Below, piece by piece: positions 1 through 8,125 of a DNA stretch of 64,000 nucleotides. A program made the translations under genes and the position numbers. Source of the DNA: JAHIJO01 sp964486075 (GTDB taxonomy: Bacteria > Verrucomicrobiota > Kiritimatiellia > JAAZAB01). Each line of letters starts with the position of its first letter. The first letter of the stretch is position 1. The stretch is from the NCBI GenBank assembly GCA_964486075.1, contig CAZALU010000005.1:1-64000 (forward strand). Reading direction: 5' to 3'. The notes under the pieces were generated by a model. It saw nothing but the letters and a program-made list of their open reading frames with translations, did not search any database and had not been told where the DNA came from.

Positions 1-52
1 AGGGGCGAGGGGTGGGTTCCTTGATCCTCGGAAGTTAATTACCTGAACATCT
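1..52. repeat. Family A dispersed element, right end (cut by window edge)
   Basis: The right-hand end of a composite repeat: a GGGGTGGGTTCC block followed by an AT-rich tail ending GAACATCT. The same tail lies at 16636-16675, and its reverse complement starts the copies at 22846 and 27405. The left part lies outside the window. Confidence 0.7.
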
Positions 53-91
53 ATAACTCTGCGATCTTTGCGGTTATTATTTTTTCAGTCT

Positions 92-1084
92 TCACACGAT
101 CCGGACCACGCGTTCGGTCTCCAGGGATTCAATGGCGGCGGCAAGCACTTTCTGGGCAGCCAGACCGTCGGCGCCTGAGCCATCGATGTCAGCCGGCGCA
201 ACGCCCTGCGAGACCTGCTCCAGGAATCGGCCGATACGGTTGCGGAAGGTATCCTCGAAATCCCGCATGCCGCCGAAAAGCGGATTGGTATAGACCGTTT
301 TCTCCGGCGAATGCGCTGAATACAAGGTGACCTCGCGGTACATATCGTCAAGCACGAAGCGGCCGCCGGTGCCGGCCACCTCGCAACGCTCCATGGGATG
401 GCCGCGTTGAATGTCATAGCTGCCGGTCAAGCCCCCGACCACGCCGTTGCGAAAGCGCATGTTGAAATGGGCGGTGGACCATATTTTGCGTCCGGGGGCT
501 TTCAAGGCAAAGCATTGGACCGCCTCGATGTCTCCGCAGAAATAGCGCATCACGTCGACCGTGTGGGGATGCAGGGCCTTGAGCTGGAAATAGGGCGAGC
601 TCTCATTCGGGTTCATGATCCACATGCTCATATTGATGAACAACAGGTGGCCGAGGCGATCCTCGGTTATCCAGCGCTTGGCCAGCTCCGCCGCCGGGGT
701 AAAGCGGTGGTTGAGGTCGATTCCGAAACAGCGGTTCAATTCCCGGGCCCGGGCCACCATTTTCTCGGCCGGCTCGATTTCGTTGGAGATTGGCTTTTCG
801 CACAGCACGTGGCAACCGGCCTCCAGGGCCTGGATGGTTGGCTCGTAATGATCGCTGCCGTATTCGTAGCCACCGGTCGCTACGCTGCACAGGTCCGGCT
901 TGAGCGTCTGTAGCATATCGGCCGCGCTGTAGAAGGCCGGCACACCCAGAGCTTGCGCGGCCGTGTCCGCCCGTTCGCGGATCCGGTCGCAAACGCCCGT
1001 CAATTGCGCCAGCGGATTCTCAAGATAGATCCGCGCATGGCGGTTGCCGATATGTCCCATTCCAATCACGCATGCTTTCAACAT
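92..1084 (-). CDS. Gfo/Idh/MocA-family NAD(P)-dependent oxidoreductase
   Basis: A 330-residue cytoplasmic sugar or polyol dehydrogenase-like protein. Residues 6-13 carry the Rossmann GMGHIG dinucleotide loop and residues 96-98 the EKP motif that closes the NAD(P) site; a DLNHRF segment near 122-127 fits the catalytic/substrate region. The length is normal for the family. The start is supported by AGGAGA eight bases upstream. It is paralogous to the gene at 5851-6984; both share a TTGGYE- or ATGGYE-type segment ahead of EKP. Family members oxidise or epimerise sugars, inositols or amino-sugars, and the exact substrate cannot be read here. Neighbouring sulfotransferase, sulfatase-fold and sugar-isomerase-like genes suggest polysaccharide or sulfated-sugar metabolism. 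Confidence 0.9.
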   Translation of the reverse strand: MLKACVIGMGHIGNRHARIYLENPLAQLTGVCDRIRERADTAAQALGVPAFYSAADMLQTLKPDLCSVATGGYEYGSDHYEPTIQALEAGCHVLCEKPISNEIEPAEKMVARARELNRCFGIDLNHRFTPAAELAKRWITEDRLGHLLFINMSMWIMNPNESSPYFQLKALHPHTVDVMRYFCGDIEAVQCFALKAPGRKIWSTAHFNMRFRNGVVGGLTGSYDIQRGHPMERCEVAGTGGRFVLDDMYREVTLYSAHSPEKTVYTNPLFGGMRDFEDTFRNRIGRFLEQVSQGVAPADIDGSGADGLAAQKVLAAAIESLETERVVRIV

Positions 1085-1190
1085 ATTGTCTCTCCTAAAT
1101 GTTCAAGTTTCCCAATCCTAACTGAAAATTATTTTGCTCTTTTTGTGAAAATAGCGCCTCCGCTGCTTTTTTGTCCGCAATGTTGTGTCT

Positions 1191-2117
1191 TCAACTGGCC
1201 TGCGGCGGGAAACCCTTCGGGCGTTCCCGCCCTACAATTCCAAATCCGTTGTAAGGTGAACATCTCCCGCTGCGGGATTGCCCACCAGTATCTTTTTCAG
1301 GATCAGCCGAGTCTGCCTTCGGGTGGAACGCGAAGGGGGGCGCCGCTTCTGCTTTTCGAACCACCCCGGGGCGATGAGAATTCCCGCCGGGCATCTCGTA
1401 TCCGTATTCCCGCATGGCAGGTTCCAAGAAATCGTAATAATTTGTCCCATTATCTGTACGCCAGCGCTGCACAGCCTCCGGACGCACCGGGATGCGCGCC
1501 AGCGGAATACCCAGGAACTTTTCCAGACGCCGCAGGGTTGCTTCCTGGTGCAGGACGAAATCCTCGAAACGCACCTCAATCCACTGCGCGGCCCGCGGCG
1601 ACACCTTGACCAGGTCATACTGGTATTTCCAGGAAATCGCCCGGCGCAGCCGGTCATCTGCGGTTTCCGGATACTCAACCCCGAAGTCGTGCAGGTTATC
1701 GGTAATATGCGCGCCGATGACGCAGTCGCGGGGATTGCGGATCCAGAAGATATACTTGGCTTGCGGAAACATCCGCAGTATCCACGGGTAGACCAGGGTG
1801 GTTTCCGGTATCTTCCAGCCGCGCTGTTCGGCCGGGCTGTTGAGCACGCTAGCCAGGTAGGTCTCGATCAACGTCCGGAATTCCGCCGGGACCGGCTGGT
1901 CGGACAGCCGGCTGAAGTCCCACTCCAGCCCGCCCTTCCACTTCACGTGGGGAGCCAGGATGCGGCAGGCCGCGTACATGGCCTCGGGCGGCAGGAGGTC
2001 GCCGGAGGCGTTGAGCGGCGCGCCCATGAACACGCCGCTGGCCGAGAGCGTGTGCGACATCGCCCGCGTTCCCGAGTGCCCGCGCCCGATGATGGTGACA
2101 AGTGGTTTGGTTTTCAT
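1191..2117 (-). CDS. Sulfotransferase-family protein
   Basis: Predicted 308-residue protein that would transfer sulfate from PAPS to a carbohydrate or other acceptor. The N-terminus reads TIIGRGHSGTRAMSHTL, matching the 5'-phosphosulfate-binding loop, and an FWIRNPRDCVIGAH segment about 150 residues in matches the 3'-phosphate-binding region. I chose ATG 2117 because it sits directly before the first conserved strand and has GGTGG upstream. An in-frame upstream start at 2231 would only translate repeat DNA. The last ~35 codons run through a palindromic element (1204-1231), so the native C-terminus may have been replaced. It lies between an oxidoreductase and a sulfatase-fold gene on the same strand. 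Confidence 0.75.
   Translation of the reverse strand: MKTKPLVTIIGRGHSGTRAMSHTLSASGVFMGAPLNASGDLLPPEAMYAACRILAPHVKWKGGLEWDFSRLSDQPVPAEFRTLIETYLASVLNSPAEQRGWKIPETTLVYPWILRMFPQAKYIFWIRNPRDCVIGAHITDNLHDFGVEYPETADDRLRRAISWKYQYDLVKVSPRAAQWIEVRFEDFVLHQEATLRRLEKFLGIPLARIPVRPEAVQRWRTDNGTNYYDFLEPAMREYGYEMPGGNSHRPGVVRKAEAAPPFAFHPKADSADPEKDTGGQSRSGRCSPYNGFGIVGRERPKGFPPQAS
1204..1241. repeat. Variable-stem hairpin element (family B), inside the 3' end of the sulfotransferase frame
   Basis: Eight-base arms GGCGGGAA (1204-1211) and TTCCCGCC (1224-1231), followed by CTACAATTCC. The flank matches the copy at 9564-9593, which has a different stem sequence. Confidence 0.65.
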
Positions 2118-2126
2118 AAGATTACC

Positions 2127-2382
2127 ACCACGGAGAACACGAAGGCACGGAGAAGATTTGTTTCTAAAGACACAAAGGTCCAAAAGTAAAACTTGCTTAG
2201 AGGCTATCCAAAAACCCTCATTCTTGGTCATCCTGAGCGCAGCGAAAGATCTCTAAACATTTGGCCAGCAACGAGATTCCTCGCTGACGCTCGGAATAAC
2301 AATCAAATTTTCGGATGAGATTTTAGTGCCTTGGTGTCTTTGTGTCTTTGTGGTTATCGTTTTCTCTGTGCCTGCGTGGTCC
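2127..2382. repeat. Intergenic low-complexity 'cacggag' phrases flanking an inverted pair
   Basis: 2127-2155 is a purine-rich phrase with repeated CACGGAG/CACGAAG units. 2325-2382 is the reverse-oriented counterpart with repeated TGTCTTTGTG. Between them an imperfect inverted pair (2227-2252 and 2274-2300, sharing GAGCG-AGCGA and its complement) resembles dispersed intergenic repeats seen in many bacterial genomes. No gene is supported in this ~275-base gap. Confidence 0.55.
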
Positions 2383-2392
2383 AATCCAATTC

Positions 2393-3802
2393 CTATAATT
2401 TCTTCGCGCCACGCTGGGTACGCAGTTCCTTGGCCTGCAGGCCCTTGGCCGCCTTCGGCGAGCCGATGTGCAGGGACGCGTAGGCCTGCTTCGAGCTGGT
2501 GAACGGACCGCAGCCCTGGCCGTGCCAGTTAAGAGTAGTGTAGATCGGGTTGCGGCGGCCGGTTTCCTTCTCACGGCGTGCGATATGCGCCTGCATCCGC
2601 GCTTCCAGCATCCGCACCACTTCCGGCTCGGCTTGGGCCAGATTGTGATTCTCTTCGGGATCCGTAACCATGTTATAGAGCTCAACTTCCGGCTTGAAGT
2701 GGAAGTCCGGCTCCAGGGCGTGGATGAGCTTCCATTCCGGGGTGCGCCAGCCATGCTTGCGCATCCAGGTGCATTCCGTGATATAAAACTCCGGTTCCAG
2801 CGCGCGCTTTCGGCCGCGCAGGAGCGGCAGCATGCTCCGGCCGTCGAAGGTCAGACCGGTCTTGATGCCCAGCAGTTCGAGAATGGTCGGCATGATGTCC
2901 TTCATGTGGCAGTAGTCCTTGAACCGCTGTCCGGCCGCCACCTTGCCCGGCAAGACGAATGCAAAAGGGATGCGCAGGGTACAGTCGTAGAGGCCGTGAT
3001 GGTCGAAGTAGCAATCATGGTCATAGAGAGTCTCGCCGTGGTCTGAGTTGATGACCACCAGTGTGTCCTCCTCGATGCCAAGCGCCTGCAGGCTGGCGAA
3101 AATATTGGCGATGCAGGCATCCATATAGGCCAGGGCGCCGTCGTATTGGGCGATGATGTAATCCTTGTCCTTGCAGTCTGGCGGGAACCAGCTGGCGAAG
3201 TAGTCACAGAACGGGGCAAACTTATAGACCGGATCCAGTGACCGGTTTTTGCGGTCGAACTCGTTGCCGCCATAAAAAATGCGCTCGAAAGGCCGTGGCG
3301 GCAGGTACGGAGAATGCGGGTCCATGTGGCGCAGGAAGAGGTAGAACGGTTTCTTGGCGGACGCCAAACGCTTGAGTTCTGGCAGCGTGACGTCGTTCAG
3401 TTTTTCGGCCTTGTGGCTGCGGCCCTGTTCCCATGAGCCCCAGCCCTCGAAATCGATGTATTTCTGGAACCCGCGCGAAGCCGGGTTGCCGCTGAACCCA
3501 ACGCAAGTCGTGTTGTAGTTTTCCGTGCCGAGCACCTCAGCGAGGGTTACCAGGTTTTTGGGCAGGCCACCCTCGTGGCGCAAGGCCACCACGTTCATAC
3601 CGAAGGTGTCCATACCCGTGAACATCGAGGTGTAGCCCGGCGTGGTGGGAATATGTGGGCTAAACGTATTCTCGAATACCGCTCCGCTGGCCGCGAACTT
3701 GTCCATGTGCGGCGTGGTCAGGCGGTGGTAGCCATGGAGGCTCATATGATCCGGCCGCAGGCTGTCGATTCCGATCAGTAAAAGATTCGGTTTGCGCTTC
3801 AT
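2393..3802 (-). CDS. Sulfatase-fold (alkaline phosphatase superfamily) hydrolase, formylglycine site not conserved
   Basis: A 469-residue protein with the sulfatase fold. The N-terminal metal motif is GIDSLRPDH with Asp13, and a later NSDHGE segment near residue 253 supplies the second Asp/His metal ligands, followed by a His-rich HDCYFDHHG stretch. The signature loop at 51-63 reads IPTTPGYTSMFTG. Aligned with the canonical C/S-x-P-S/A-R-x4-TG, the modified Cys/Ser is Thr53 and the Arg is Tyr57. True sulfatases need formylglycine from Cys or Ser, whereas Thr is the nucleophile in phosphodiesterase or phosphotransferase branches. It may therefore be a phosphodiesterase-like member rather than a sulfatase. 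The start has a strong GGAGGAGA site. No signal peptide is visible, so it is probably cytoplasmic. Confidence 0.8.
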   Translation of the reverse strand: MKRKPNLLLIGIDSLRPDHMSLHGYHRLTTPHMDKFAASGAVFENTFSPHIPTTPGYTSMFTGMDTFGMNVVALRHEGGLPKNLVTLAEVLGTENYNTTCVGFSGNPASRGFQKYIDFEGWGSWEQGRSHKAEKLNDVTLPELKRLASAKKPFYLFLRHMDPHSPYLPPRPFERIFYGGNEFDRKNRSLDPVYKFAPFCDYFASWFPPDCKDKDYIIAQYDGALAYMDACIANIFASLQALGIEEDTLVVINSDHGETLYDHDCYFDHHGLYDCTLRIPFAFVLPGKVAAGQRFKDYCHMKDIMPTILELLGIKTGLTFDGRSMLPLLRGRKRALEPEFYITECTWMRKHGWRTPEWKLIHALEPDFHFKPEVELYNMVTDPEENHNLAQAEPEVVRMLEARMQAHIARREKETGRRNPIYTTLNWHGQGCGPFTSSKQAYASLHIGSPKAAKGLQAKELRTQRGAKKL

Positions 3803-3870
3803 GATCTTCTCCTCCTTGTTATTGTGTTACTACCAATGCGGGCTGTGCCCGAAACCTAGAATAATTTTTT

Positions 3871-3957
3871 ACCACTGATTACACTGATCGTAAAAAAATA
3901 TTTCATGTTTTCTTCTATCAGTGCCATCCGTGTCATCCGTGGTCAATAATCTTGTTT
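3871..3957. repeat. Dispersed 'ACCACTGATTACACTGAT' type intergenic phrases
   Basis: 3871-3889 reads as an ACCACTGATTACACTGAT-like phrase and 3921-3946 as its approximate complement (GTGCCATCCGTGTCATCCGTGGT). The rest of the 3803-4047 gap shows nothing I can assign. Confidence 0.45.
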
Positions 3958-4047
3958 TTTCTTGCAGTTCCAAGTGGCTACGGAACTAACGTGTTCAGTG
4001 TTCGATGTGCGCTAAATTTACCCTAATCCCGACGGATGATTTTCGAT

Positions 4048-4738
4048 TCAATTCCTACCTGAACCCTGCATCCTTGCTTCTTGCAACCCGATCCTTTGCC
4101 CCTGTTCCGCCGATGCATAGCAGGCCAGCGTCATGCGCAGGACATCCCGACCTTCGGCGGCGGTCGCGATGGCCTGGCGCCGGCCGCGCAGGAAGTCGGC
4201 CAGCGGCGCCGCCAGGCCCGCGATGCGGTCGCCGTGCTGACGGATCTCCGGCAAATCGCTGACCGTCCACTGCTTGTCCTCCGCCAGGAACCACTTGAGC
4301 TGGATGCCGCCCGGCGGGCGTGGGATGTTGCAGCTGGGCAGATCGCCATAATTCCCGATAATGCTTCCGTGTTCGCAGATCGCCTCGGTAACGTTCCACG
4401 GCGGCCACGATCCGGTCGGCTTCGGCGAGCGTCAGGGCCATGGGTTTTTGCAGGACCACGGCCTTGCCGGCCGCGGCGGCCTGTTCGACCAGGTCCGCAT
4501 GCGCTGACGTTTCCGAAGCGATCACGACGGCCTCCACATCCTTCCTGGCCAGGAGTTCCCGCGGTGACGCCGCTGGCGCCATCTGCTGGCGCCGGCAGGC
4601 GGCGGCCGCGCGGGCGGGGTCATGATCCCAGCCGGTCACCAACTGCACGCCGAGCGCCGGCTCCTGCCGCCAGCGCTCACAGTAGCTGTCGACATGCGGA
4701 TGGGCAAATCCCAGGATTCCTAGGCGCACCGTGTTCAT
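4048..4738 (-). pseudogene. Gfo/Idh/MocA oxidoreductase with internal deletion and frameshift
   Basis: From ATG 4738 the frame encodes a normal NAD-binding half: LGILGFAHPH at the N-terminus and an LQKPMAL segment (EKP equivalent) near residue 98. The recognisable sequence stops at about residue 117 (RIVAAVE). From about position 4395 the family C-terminal domain continues in another frame to a stop at 4048, with VTEAICEHGSIIGNYGD, LKWFLAEDKQWTVSD, IAGLAAPLADFLRG and LRMTLACYASAEQG. The middle of the substrate domain, of the order of 100-170 residues, is missing. The start overlaps the stop of the TIM-barrel gene by four bases (ATGA), so it was once translationally coupled. It is most likely a non-functional deletion allele; an assembly collapse cannot be excluded. 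Confidence 0.8.
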
Positions 4739-5532
4739 TTGATCAACATCTTAAGGCACGCATTCATATAACCAAAACTCTCGGCGGCAATGATGTCGCG
4801 GCGGGGCAGCTCGTAGTTGCCGGCGCCGATGATTTCCAGGCAGACCGGGCCGCTGTACTTACCTTCCACCATAGCCTTGAAATATCCGAATAAATCAATG
4901 TCGCCGCGGCCGCAGGCCTGGTCGCGCGGTTCGCCGGGGCTGGGTCCACGGCCTTTGCAATCCCGGATATGAATGTGCTTGACGCGGCTGAGTACGGCTG
5001 GCAGAGCCTGAGCCGGGTCTTCGCCCGAGCGGTAGACATGGCTCGGATCCATATCCACGCCAAAGGCCGGGCACTGGATCTTATCCATTACGCGCCGGGT
5101 CGTGGGCGTGTTGTAGATGGCGCAGCCGACATGCGCCTTGCAGCAGAGCACAACCCCGTACCGGGCAGCTTTATCAGCCATTTTAGCGATGAGGTCGGTT
5201 TGCCTCTGGAAATCCTCTTCGACATTCGCCTTGCCGCCTGGCCCGATGTTGATCACGGGGATGCCGATCGCCTGGGCAGCTTCGAACGCTTTCGTCAAGC
5301 GATCCTCGTCCAACGAGGCGACTTCCATACTGAGCAGTGCCAGTTTGTGTTCGGCCGCCAATGATTTAAGCGTGTCCGCTTGAGTTTTCCAGTTGTCGAG
5401 GTCGAGGTGTTCGCACATGCCCTTGATGGCTGAGATCTCAATGCCATCGTAGCCGGCCCAGGCCACGTGCTGCATGGCCGTGGCCAGGTCGTGGCCCTGG
5501 AATAGAACCGAATTGACGCCAAGTTTGATCAT
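4735..5532 (-). CDS. Sugar phosphate isomerase/epimerase-like TIM-barrel protein (xylose isomerase-like)
   Basis: A 265-residue AP-endonuclease-2/xylose-isomerase-type barrel. Recognisable metal-ligand segments are GYDGIEIS (~30), FGVDMDPSHVYRSGEDP (~157-172), VKHIHIRDCKG (~188-198) and the C-terminal GPVCLEIIG with its Glu. Family members isomerise or epimerise keto-sugars and inositol derivatives using a divalent metal. ATG 5532 follows AAAGGA. It overlaps the downstream (now broken) oxidoreductase by ATGA, the pairing typical of inosose or keto-sugar pathways. The substrate is not deducible from sequence alone. Confidence 0.85.
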   Translation of the reverse strand: MIKLGVNSVLFQGHDLATAMQHVAWAGYDGIEISAIKGMCEHLDLDNWKTQADTLKSLAAEHKLALLSMEVASLDEDRLTKAFEAAQAIGIPVINIGPGGKANVEEDFQRQTDLIAKMADKAARYGVVLCCKAHVGCAIYNTPTTRRVMDKIQCPAFGVDMDPSHVYRSGEDPAQALPAVLSRVKHIHIRDCKGRGPSPGEPRDQACGRGDIDLFGYFKAMVEGKYSGPVCLEIIGAGNYELPRRDIIAAESFGYMNACLKMLIK

Positions 5533-5591
5533 TTCATATGTCCTTTCGATTAAGGCTGACTATTCTAGTTTGTCAACATGGTTGTGTGTTT

Positions 5592-5733
5592 CCACCCACC
5601 CCTGTCCCCTCCAAGGAGGGGAAAAGGATTTAGGATCCCTTTCCTGAAAAGGGCGCCTAGAACATGGTATCTGCCGCGCTATGAGCGGCACAAGATTTAG
5701 GATCCCCGCCTTGGAGGGGCGCCGAAGGCGGGG
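5592..5733. repeat. Family A dispersed element, extended copy
   Basis: Begins with CCACCCACCCC and CCCCTCCAAGGAGGGG and closes with CGGGGTGGGTTTC. Between them are two TTTAGGATCC direct repeats (about 5629 and 5696) and small hairpins. Apart from this, the 318-base gap 5533-5850 holds nothing I can assign. Confidence 0.65.
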
Positions 5734-5850
5734 TGGGTTTCTATGTTTGTTAATTCTTCTGTTGGAGCCGGGAAAACCTTGTCCCGTTCCGGAATGACGT
5801 GTTTTACCTTGTTCCTTCGATGTCGAATGTTTCCCCGGAGTTTTCTGCAA

Positions 5851-6984
5851 TTAGATCCGTTCCACCTTGGGATCCCCGTGGATTGTCGGCAACGGATGCG
5901 GCCGGACCAGTTCGCCGCCGCTTTCGTAGGACTCGATCACCGCAAAGATATATTCCAGGGTCGCCAATGCGTCGCGGCCCGAAGAGCGCAGGTGCTCGCG
6001 TGGCACTCGATTGGTAACATCCTCCAGGAAGGCGTGGATCCGTCGCGGGAAGGTCACTCCGAAATCCTTGATGCCGGTGTCCATAATGTCGGCCTTGGGT
6101 CCCTCGCCGAGCCCGAAGGACTGGCCCGGCTGCGGGGCTGGCCAGTAGGTCAGCTTCTCGATGCAGTTCTCGATGCAGAAGGTGCCCTTGCTGCCCGCGA
6201 CCTCACAGCTCCACCAGCCGCCCAGGCCCCAGACCGCGTCACCGCGTTGGCTCAGCAGGTAGCCCACGGTGCCGTTCGCAAAGCGGACGTGCACGCTGTT
6301 GACGGATACCAGCAGGTCGCCCTTGTTCCTGCGGAAGCCGGGCTTGGTGGAAAATGACTGCACGTGGGTGATGTCGCCGCAGATATGACGCATGACGCTG
6401 AAAGGGTGCGTCAGGAAAGCCTTCATGTGGGCGTAGGGCTGGTTGAAACGTGGCGATTTGTTGAACCCATAAGTTGCCTCGCCGCCATTGAAGCCCACTT
6501 TGAAGAGCAGATAGATCAGCTCGCCGACCATGCCATCGTCCATGTATTTCTTGGCGCGCTCAGCGGTCGGAGTGAAATAGTGATTCAGGTTGCAGCCCAG
6601 ATAGAGCTTGCGCTCAGCCGCATAACGCACCAGCTCCCGCGCCTCGCCAATATCGTTGGAGAGCGGCTTCTCGCAGAGCACCTGCTTGCCCGCTGCCAGC
6701 GCCTCCATGGCCGGCTCGAAATGCCAGCTGCCGTTTTCGTAGCCGCCGGTGGTAACATCAACGACATCCAGCTCTTCATTGGCCAGCATATCTTTCAGGT
6801 TGTAGTATGCCTTGACACCGTGAGTTTTTGCGGCGGCATCCGCCTTTTCCTTGACCACGTCGCAGACCGCCATCAGCTGGGCCAGGTCATCCTGCTTGTG
6901 GCAGGTAGCGTGTATATTGCCGATTCCGCCCATCCCGACCACCCCCACCCTCAATTTACTAGATGATCCCGCATCGGTTTTCAT
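5851..6984 (-). CDS. Gfo/Idh/MocA-family NAD(P)-dependent oxidoreductase
   Basis: A 377-residue protein, full length for the family. The dinucleotide loop GMGGIG lies at residues 17-22, CEKP at 104-107 and a GCNLNHYFTPTAERAKKYM catalytic-domain segment follows. It is paralogous to 92-1084 (shared TTGGYE before EKP and LNH after it). The start ATG is preceded by GGGGAGG. It is transcribed divergently from the AraC-type regulator at 7153, separated by about 170 bases with a short inverted repeat, so it is the most likely direct target of that regulator. A sugar, inositol or amino-sugar substrate is probable but not identifiable. Confidence 0.9.
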   Translation of the reverse strand: MKTDAGSSSKLRVGVVGMGGIGNIHATCHKQDDLAQLMAVCDVVKEKADAAAKTHGVKAYYNLKDMLANEELDVVDVTTGGYENGSWHFEPAMEALAAGKQVLCEKPLSNDIGEARELVRYAAERKLYLGCNLNHYFTPTAERAKKYMDDGMVGELIYLLFKVGFNGGEATYGFNKSPRFNQPYAHMKAFLTHPFSVMRHICGDITHVQSFSTKPGFRRNKGDLLVSVNSVHVRFANGTVGYLLSQRGDAVWGLGGWWSCEVAGSKGTFCIENCIEKLTYWPAPQPGQSFGLGEGPKADIMDTGIKDFGVTFPRRIHAFLEDVTNRVPREHLRSSGRDALATLEYIFAVIESYESGGELVRPHPLPTIHGDPKVERI

Positions 6985-7029
6985 GATGGCCTCCCCGGTA
7001 TTACGGATTGTTGATCGCCGATTAAAAAC

Positions 7030-7047
7030 ACACCCTAATAATGGTGT
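7030..7047. promoter_or_regulatory. Possible operator: ACACC-N8-GGTGT
   Basis: A short dyad in the divergent spacer between the oxidoreductase (-) and the AraC-type regulator (+). Its position would suit regulator binding. The arms are only five bases, so this is weak. Confidence 0.2.
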
Positions 7048-7116
7048 TTGTTTTAGTTTTTCGGCAGTTTCTTAACGCAACTATTCAATACTCTAGCTGC
7101 GATCCAAATAAACTCC

Positions 7117-7145
7117 TTGATAAAACAGTCAAAAACCAGCACAAT
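7117..7145 (+). promoter_or_regulatory. Sigma70-like promoter for a probable leaderless mRNA (AraC-type gene)
   Basis: TTGATA (7117-7122), 17-base spacer, CACAAT (7140-7145), then seven bases to ATG 7153. No Shine-Dalgarno sequence precedes the ATG. The geometry recurs at 39184, 45364, 47528, 61612(-) and 61996. Confidence 0.5.
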
Positions 7146-7152
7146 CCCGCCA

Positions 7153-8025
7153 ATGCCTACGCGCCTCAAAGCTGCCTCGATGTTCAGCGATAAAACCTTT
7201 CCACTGGTCTGCCTGCGGATCAATGATCATCAGGCGTGTGATATTCACAGCCACGAATTCCACGAGATTGTTGTGATTCTGACGGGACATGGCCGGCATG
7301 TTACGGAGCGGGAGGAATATCCCATTGAGGCCGGGGATGTGTTCCTGTTGCGGGCCAACATGGCTCATGGCTACAAGGACACGGACCGGATGACCCTGGT
7401 CAATATCCTGTTCGATCCGAAACGCCTGGCTTTACCCATGGAATATCTCCGGGATTTACCGGGCTACCACGCCCTGTTCCGGGTGGAGCCCCGCCTGAGG
7501 GTCTACAACCGTTTCCGTAACCGTCTGCGCCTGTCCGGAGCACAACTGGCCGAGGCGGCGGGCATAATCGCCCGGTTGCAGCAGGAATTGGAACGTAGAA
7601 CGCCAGGCTACCGTTTCCAGGCCGGTGCGCACCTGATGAGCCTGATCGTTTTCGTGTCCCGTTGTTTTTCACGCTCCGAGCGGCAGACTGATCGCCCGCT
7701 GATCCGCATGGGCGCGACGCTCAGTTATATTGAACAGCACTACCGCGAACAGATCACGGTCCGCCGGCTCACCCAAATCGCCCACATGTCGGAAAGCTCC
7801 TTGATGCGCGCATTCCGCCGCGTGTTGAGCCGCTCCCCGATCGAGCACGTGATTCGGGTGCGAGTGCTGAAAGCTGCCGAGTTGTTGGGCGGCGGCGGCG
7901 TGCGAGTGACCGAGGCCGCTTATACCTGCGGATTCAGCGACAGTAACTATTTCTCGCGCCAATTCCGGCAGATCATGGGCGTCAGTCCGCGGGACTACCG
8001 TGCCCGTCGGCGGCCGGGCGACTGA
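7153..8025 (+). CDS. AraC-family transcriptional regulator with N-terminal cupin
   Basis: A 290-residue regulator. The N-terminal half is an AraC/RhaS-type cupin with metal/sugar-site-like segments HSHEFHEIVVILTGHG and YPIEAGDVFLLRANMAHG. The last ~100 residues form the double helix-turn-helix, with LTQIAHMSESSLMRAFRRVL and the classic second half VTEAAYTCGFSDSNYFSRQFRQ, ending MGVSPRDYRARR. I placed the start at ATG 7153 rather than TTG 7117, because the latter is the first triplet of a good -35 box. It is divergent from a sugar-type oxidoreductase and just upstream of an esterase, so it probably activates the adjacent carbohydrate genes in response to a sugar. Confidence 0.88.
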   Translation: MPTRLKAASMFSDKTFPLVCLRINDHQACDIHSHEFHEIVVILTGHGRHVTEREEYPIEAGDVFLLRANMAHGYKDTDRMTLVNILFDPKRLALPMEYLRDLPGYHALFRVEPRLRVYNRFRNRLRLSGAQLAEAAGIIARLQQELERRTPGYRFQAGAHLMSLIVFVSRCFSRSERQTDRPLIRMGATLSYIEQHYREQITVRRLTQIAHMSESSLMRAFRRVLSRSPIEHVIRVRVLKAAELLGGGGVRVTEAAYTCGFSDSNYFSRQFRQIMGVSPRDYRARRRPGD

Positions 8026-8125
8026 CGCAATCTGGACATAATGGTTAATCGCGGAATGGTTGATGGTTGGATGGTTAATGACTTGACTGGGGCAAAGCGA
8101 CAGATAACAACGAGAAGGATCCTCA

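Noticed and set aside
398..913. Long open frame on the strand opposite the first oxidoreductase
   Set aside because: It is antisense to a gene with complete family motifs. GC-rich DNA leaves such frames open; there is no ribosome site and no recognisable domain.
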